Assembly (NCBI GenBank): GCA_949499045.1
Contig: CATEEE010000114.1
Coordinates: 1 to 9,368, forward strand
DNA from: Marinobacterium sp. xm-d-530
GTDB taxonomy: Bacteria; Pseudomonadota; Gammaproteobacteria; Pseudomonadales; Balneatricaceae
Reading direction: 5' to 3'
Length of the DNA stretch: 9,368 nt
The notes below the pieces were generated by a model that was not told the DNA's origin, ran no database searches, and was given only the letters and a program-made list of their open reading frames with translations. A program made the position numbers and the translations under genes. This document shows, piece after piece, positions 6,920 through 9,368 of this stretch (within the stretch, counting starts at the first letter, position 1; each line of letters starts with the position of its first letter).

Positions 6920-8310
6920 GCCTGCTCCTCCACCATAAATTGATCCAGTACTTTTTTTGTCCCTGCAAACTTGCGACGAATCTCTTCGTACTCATCTTCC
7001 GGATTGGAGTCGTAGACATTGCCACCACAGGTCTGCACATAGGCCTGTTCACCGTTGGCAAACACCGTGCGAATGGGAATGGCAAAGGTGCAATCACCAT
7101 TAAAGGAGAAGTGACCCACTGCACCGCCATAAGGACCACGCCCATCGGCCTCCAACTCATCAATGATCGTCATCGCCTCAATTTTGGGCGCACCTGTCAG
7201 AGTACCCGCTGGGAAGTTGCTGGCTAATGCAGAGAACATATCGTGTTCGTCAGAGATGATGCCGACAATCTCACTGGAGATGTGTTGAACGTGGCTGAAA
7301 CGTTTGATATCCATCAGGTTACGAACTTTAACGGTACCAAAACGCGCTACCCGTCCTATGTCGTTTCGGTGTAGATCAACGATCATATTGTGTTCGGCAA
7401 TCTCTTTAGGGTCGTTCAGAAGGGCACGTGCTAACTGCTGATCTTCAACAGCATCAGCGCCACGTTTTGTCGTGCCGGCCAGTGGGAAGGTCTCCATCTC
7501 ACCTTGACGAAGGCGGAAGAGCAGTTCAGGACTGGCGCCAATCAACTTCTGCTCACCAAATTTGACGTAGTACATCTGTGGGGATGGATTTACTTCGCGT
7601 AACTGCTCGTAGATATTGATGGTGTCACCTTCAAGACGAAAGCGCTTTTTAAAGCCCACTTCGGTCTGAAAAATTTTACCTTCAATGATGTCCTGTTTAA
7701 CCTGCATCACAGCATCTGCATGATCTTGTTGAGTCATGGTGTCGCCAAGGTTATAGATCTTCAGTGGCCCATTGGTAGGGCAGTCAGAAGCGAGAATTTC
7801 ATCAACCAGTTCAATACGGCTATCGGTGTAGTAGAAGTAGAAAACTTCACCGGTCATTTTATCCAGAATCAAACCGTCCTTGAAAACACCAAATCGAAAG
7901 ATGTCGAACATCTCGCTGTGTTGCAGATCTAAAGATGGCTCAAAGTAGTTCATACAGTCGTAACCGATGTAGCCGGTTAGACCACCCGCATACTTTCGCG
8001 AGATGATATTTTGCGGAACGATCTCACGCAAAAGGTAGTAGGGATTTTCGCTAGCGTAAGATTCGCGTTTACCTTGGCGATCCTCTATATGTAAGTAACC
8101 TTCGTCGGCCCACAGAATCTGCTCAGGATCAAAACCGATGATTGAGTGGCGTGAGATATAGCTCTCTTCCCCTAAAGATTCGAGCATGACACAGTTATCA
8201 AACCGCTTTTCGATCTTTTTAAAGAGTTGGAAAAAGTCGATGTCGGCCGCCATTTTGACGTATTGAGGTTTACGGGGAAGCTCAATTTTGGCCGGTTTTC
8301 GGTTAATCAT
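6916..8310 (-). CDS. trpE: Anthranilate synthase component I
   Basis: The chorismate-using subunit of anthranilate synthase, working with TrpG. It has 464 residues, somewhat shorter than many TrpE proteins (about 500). The tryptophan feedback element is recognisable as LES (43-45) with Ser56 ten residues further on, the LLESx10S pattern with Met42 for the first Leu. The chorismate-binding core includes NPSPQMYYV (241-249), GASPELLF (258-265), AGTTKRG (278-284), VDLHRNDIGRVA (311-322) and FPAGTLTGAPKIEAM (366-380). The strand normally read as AGAGIVADS or AGGGIVYDS is TCGGNVYDS here (427-435), and the usual QVVLSRRF region reads QTEVGFKKRF (215-224). It is therefore a diverged subgroup. ATG 8310 overlaps the trpR stop as ATGA; GAAGG (8317-8321) is six bases upstream. 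There is no space for a leader-peptide attenuator before it. Confidence 0.94.
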   Translation of the reverse strand: MINRKPAKIELPRKPQYVKMAADIDFFQLFKKIEKRFDNCVMLESLGEESYISRHSIIGFDPEQILWADEGYLHIEDRQGKRESYASENPYYLLREIVPQNIISRKYAGGLTGYIGYDCMNYFEPSLDLQHSEMFDIFRFGVFKDGLILDKMTGEVFYFYYTDSRIELVDEILASDCPTNGPLKIYNLGDTMTQQDHADAVMQVKQDIIEGKIFQTEVGFKKRFRLEGDTINIYEQLREVNPSPQMYYVKFGEQKLIGASPELLFRLRQGEMETFPLAGTTKRGADAVEDQQLARALLNDPKEIAEHNMIVDLHRNDIGRVARFGTVKVRNLMDIKRFSHVQHISSEIVGIISDEHDMFSALASNFPAGTLTGAPKIEAMTIIDELEADGRGPYGGAVGHFSFNGDCTFAIPIRTVFANGEQAYVQTCGGNVYDSNPEDEYEEIRRKFAGTKKVLDQFMVEEQA

Positions 8311-8558
8311 TCGTTACCTTCTTTGGCTTTTAAAGCGCGCGAGCCGCGCGTCACAGTCGCAATACCTACACCTAGCTGTTTCGCAATTTCACGTTGGGGT
8401 ACACCATCCTCTAGTAGTTGGAAGATCTGTAATCGTTTACTGATCTCTGTGACCTCACTGGGTGTTAATAGTTCCTGTAGTTCAACGGAAAGTGCCTCTT
8501 CGCTTTGACAAGAGAAGAGGTGAGCAATGAGTTGGTCAAAATGCGTAGATGTATTCAT
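8307..8558 (-). CDS. trpR: Trp operon repressor (short form)
   Basis: A tryptophan-dependent DNA-binding repressor, recognised by LLTPSE (30-35) and the helix-turn-helix QREIAKQLGVGIATVTRGSRAL (55-76). Arg42 and Arg71 align with E. coli Arg54 and Arg84, which contact bound L-tryptophan, so co-repressor sensing should be kept. YerC-type relatives lack the GIATVTRGS signature. At 83 residues it is shorter than the 108 of E. coli TrpR: about 12 residues are missing at the N-terminus, one in the turn before the HTH (GVPQRE against GEMSQRE), and the C-terminal helix F is absent. ATG 8558 is the first possible start, because an in-frame TAG lies two codons upstream (8562-8564). There is no purine-rich ribosome site before it. 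It is the first gene of a trpR-trpE-trpG operon, overlapping trpE by four bases. Confidence 0.93.
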   Translation of the reverse strand: MNTSTHFDQLIAHLFSCQSEEALSVELQELLTPSEVTEISKRLQIFQLLEDGVPQREIAKQLGVGIATVTRGSRALKAKEGNE

Positions 8559-8569
8559 GTACTAGTACA
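8558..8569. promoter_or_regulatory. Predicted TrpR operator overlapping the trpR start codon
   Basis: TGTACTAGTACA is a perfect 12-bp palindrome centred on CTAG. The same TGTACTAG begins the classic E. coli trp operator used in TrpR-DNA crystals, which has a second CTAG 8 bp away; here there is a single centre. Its last base on the minus strand is the A of the trpR ATG. A bound repressor would cover the -10, the transcription start and the first codon, giving tryptophan-dependent autoregulation of trpR-trpE-trpG. No second operator is evident in the 115-bp divergent region. Confidence 0.8.
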
Positions 8570-8595
8570 ATAGCACATCGCTTTTCCAGTGAACA
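8567..8595 (-). promoter_or_regulatory. Predicted promoter of trpR-trpE-trpG
   Basis: On the minus strand, an extended -10 (TGC then TATTGT) occupies 8575-8567. A weak -35, TGTTCA (8595-8590), lies 17 bases upstream. Transcription would start near 8560-8561, only two or three bases before the trpR ATG, so the message would be leaderless or nearly so. The -10 overlaps the operator palindrome. The assignment rests on sequence match only. Confidence 0.45.
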
Positions 8596-8673
8596 GCGCT
8601 TTTTAGGATTGTCTGAAACGCCCGAGAGGATTAAACTGACGCCTCTTTTTTGAACTACTGGAGTGACTTCCCG

Positions 8674-9368
8674 ATGGGTCGTGCGTATCAAAACCGAAAA
8701 GCCTCTATTGCTAAAACTTCTGACCAGAATGCAAAGGTCTACAGTCGTTACAGCCGTGAAATTTACATGAGTGCCAAATCCGGTGGGGCGGATCCAAATG
8801 CCAACTTGACCCTACGCAGCTTGCTTGATCGTGCTAAAAAAGATCAGGTACCTGCACACGTTATCGATAAAGCGATCGACAAAGCGCAAGGCGGTGGCGG
8901 TGAAGACTTCGCACCGGCTCGCTATGAAGGTTATGGCCCAGGTGGCTCTATGGCCATCATCGAGTGTCTAACCGATAACCCGAACCGTACCTTTGGTGAT
9001 GTTCGTCAAGCTTTTACAAAGACTAAGTGTAAGATCGGTAACCAAGGCGCGGTTGCCCACATGTTTGAACACGCAGCTGTTTTTGTATTCAAACATGACG
9101 ATGAAGACGCAGTGCTTGAGGCTTTGATGGAAGCCGACGTTGATGTAACCGATCTAGAGAACGAAGAGGGCATGCTAACCGCCTTTGCTGCGCCTACTGA
9201 CTACTTCAAAGCGAAAACGGCTCTTACAGAGATGGGTATTACCGATCTTGAAGTTGAAGAGATTCAATGGGTGCCGAACAGCTATACAGAGATCAGCGAA
9301 GAAGATCAGGTACTGTTTGATAAGTTTTTAGGCATGTTGGAAGGTCTTGATGATGTTCAGCATGTTTA
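8674..9368 (+). CDS. yeeN: YebC/PmpR-family protein, YeeN type (3' end cut by window)
   Basis: 231 residues are visible with no stop codon; E. coli YeeN is 238, so only the last few codons are probably missing. The N-terminus MGRAYQNRKASIAKTSDQNA is the YeeN form (YebC itself begins MAGHSKW). KDQVPAHVIDKAIDKAQGGG, YEGYGPGGSMAII and CLTDNPNRTFGDVR follow, then the C-terminal domain with EALMEADVDVTD. The family was long annotated as transcriptional regulators. Recent work on relatives, including mitochondrial TACO1 and bacterial YebC2, ties it to translation, relieving ribosome stalls at proline-rich stretches; applying this to YeeN is inference. GGAG (8660-8663) lies 10 bases before the ATG. 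A weak promoter candidate (TTGTCT 8609-8614, TTAAAC 8631-8636) is not convincing. It is divergent from trpR with 115 bp between start codons. Confidence 0.93.
   Translation, partial: MGRAYQNRKASIAKTSDQNAKVYSRYSREIYMSAKSGGADPNANLTLRSLLDRAKKDQVPAHVIDKAIDKAQGGGGEDFAPARYEGYGPGGSMAIIECLTDNPNRTFGDVRQAFTKTKCKIGNQGAVAHMFEHAAVFVFKHDDEDAVLEALMEADVDVTDLENEEGMLTAFAAPTDYFKAKTALTEMGITDLEVEEIQWVPNSYTEISEEDQVLFDKFLGMLEGLDDVQHV

Noticed and set aside
6882..7227. Open frames on both strands overlapping the 3' end of trpE
   Set aside because: They are shadows of trpE, which is fully supported by conserved motifs.
8625..8651. Possible terminator or attenuator before yeeN (AGAGG ... CCTCT then T-run)
   Set aside because: The stem is only 5 bp with a 12-base loop, too weak to support, and no leader peptide accompanies it.
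1..9368. Novel defence, mobile or biosynthetic system
   Set aside because: Every substantial open frame is explained by housekeeping amino-acid metabolism, regulators, an MBL protein or YeeN; there are no integrases, toxins, nucleases or repeat arrays.

Overview
This window is a chromosomal stretch of amino-acid metabolism genes, most likely from a gammaproteobacterium. The main reasons are a genuine TrpR-type tryptophan repressor, a YeeN-type YebC-family protein, an Lrp/AsnC regulator and a GcvP that can be aligned from memory along the E. coli protein. Codon use looks even across all genes, and I see no mobile element, phage gene, tRNA, rRNA or CRISPR array. The species cannot be named from this.

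Layout. Bases 1-713 (minus strand) hold an exported metallo-beta-lactamase-fold protein, cut by the window edge, whose first metal-binding motif is replaced. It lies 46 bp downstream of an Lrp/AsnC regulator (760-1218, minus). The regulator is divergent from leuA (1385-3052, plus), the two-domain 2-isopropylmalate synthase that commits carbon to leucine. A strong hairpin terminator follows leuA. gcvP (3221-6085, plus), the glycine-decarboxylating P protein, stands alone without gcvT or gcvH in view. It ends at a bidirectional terminator facing a convergent tryptophan operon.

The tryptophan operon is read on the minus strand as trpR-trpE-trpG (8558 down to 6239). Both junctions are 4-base stop/start overlaps, ATGA and GTGA, so translation is probably coupled. 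The operon contains its own repressor gene as first cistron. A perfect 12-bp palindrome with the CTAG core of Trp operators overlaps both the predicted -10 element and the trpR start codon. This suggests autoregulation of repressor and anthranilate synthase together, and a leaderless or nearly leaderless trpR message. Divergent from it, a yeeN/yebC-family gene (8674 onward, plus) runs off the right edge.

Most of the window is ordinary metabolism. The items most worth a second look are the compact trpREG operon with its start-codon operator and short TrpR, the MBL protein with a rewritten zinc motif, the inverted repeat flanking the lrp promoter, and an unexplained repeat cluster between gcvP and trpG.
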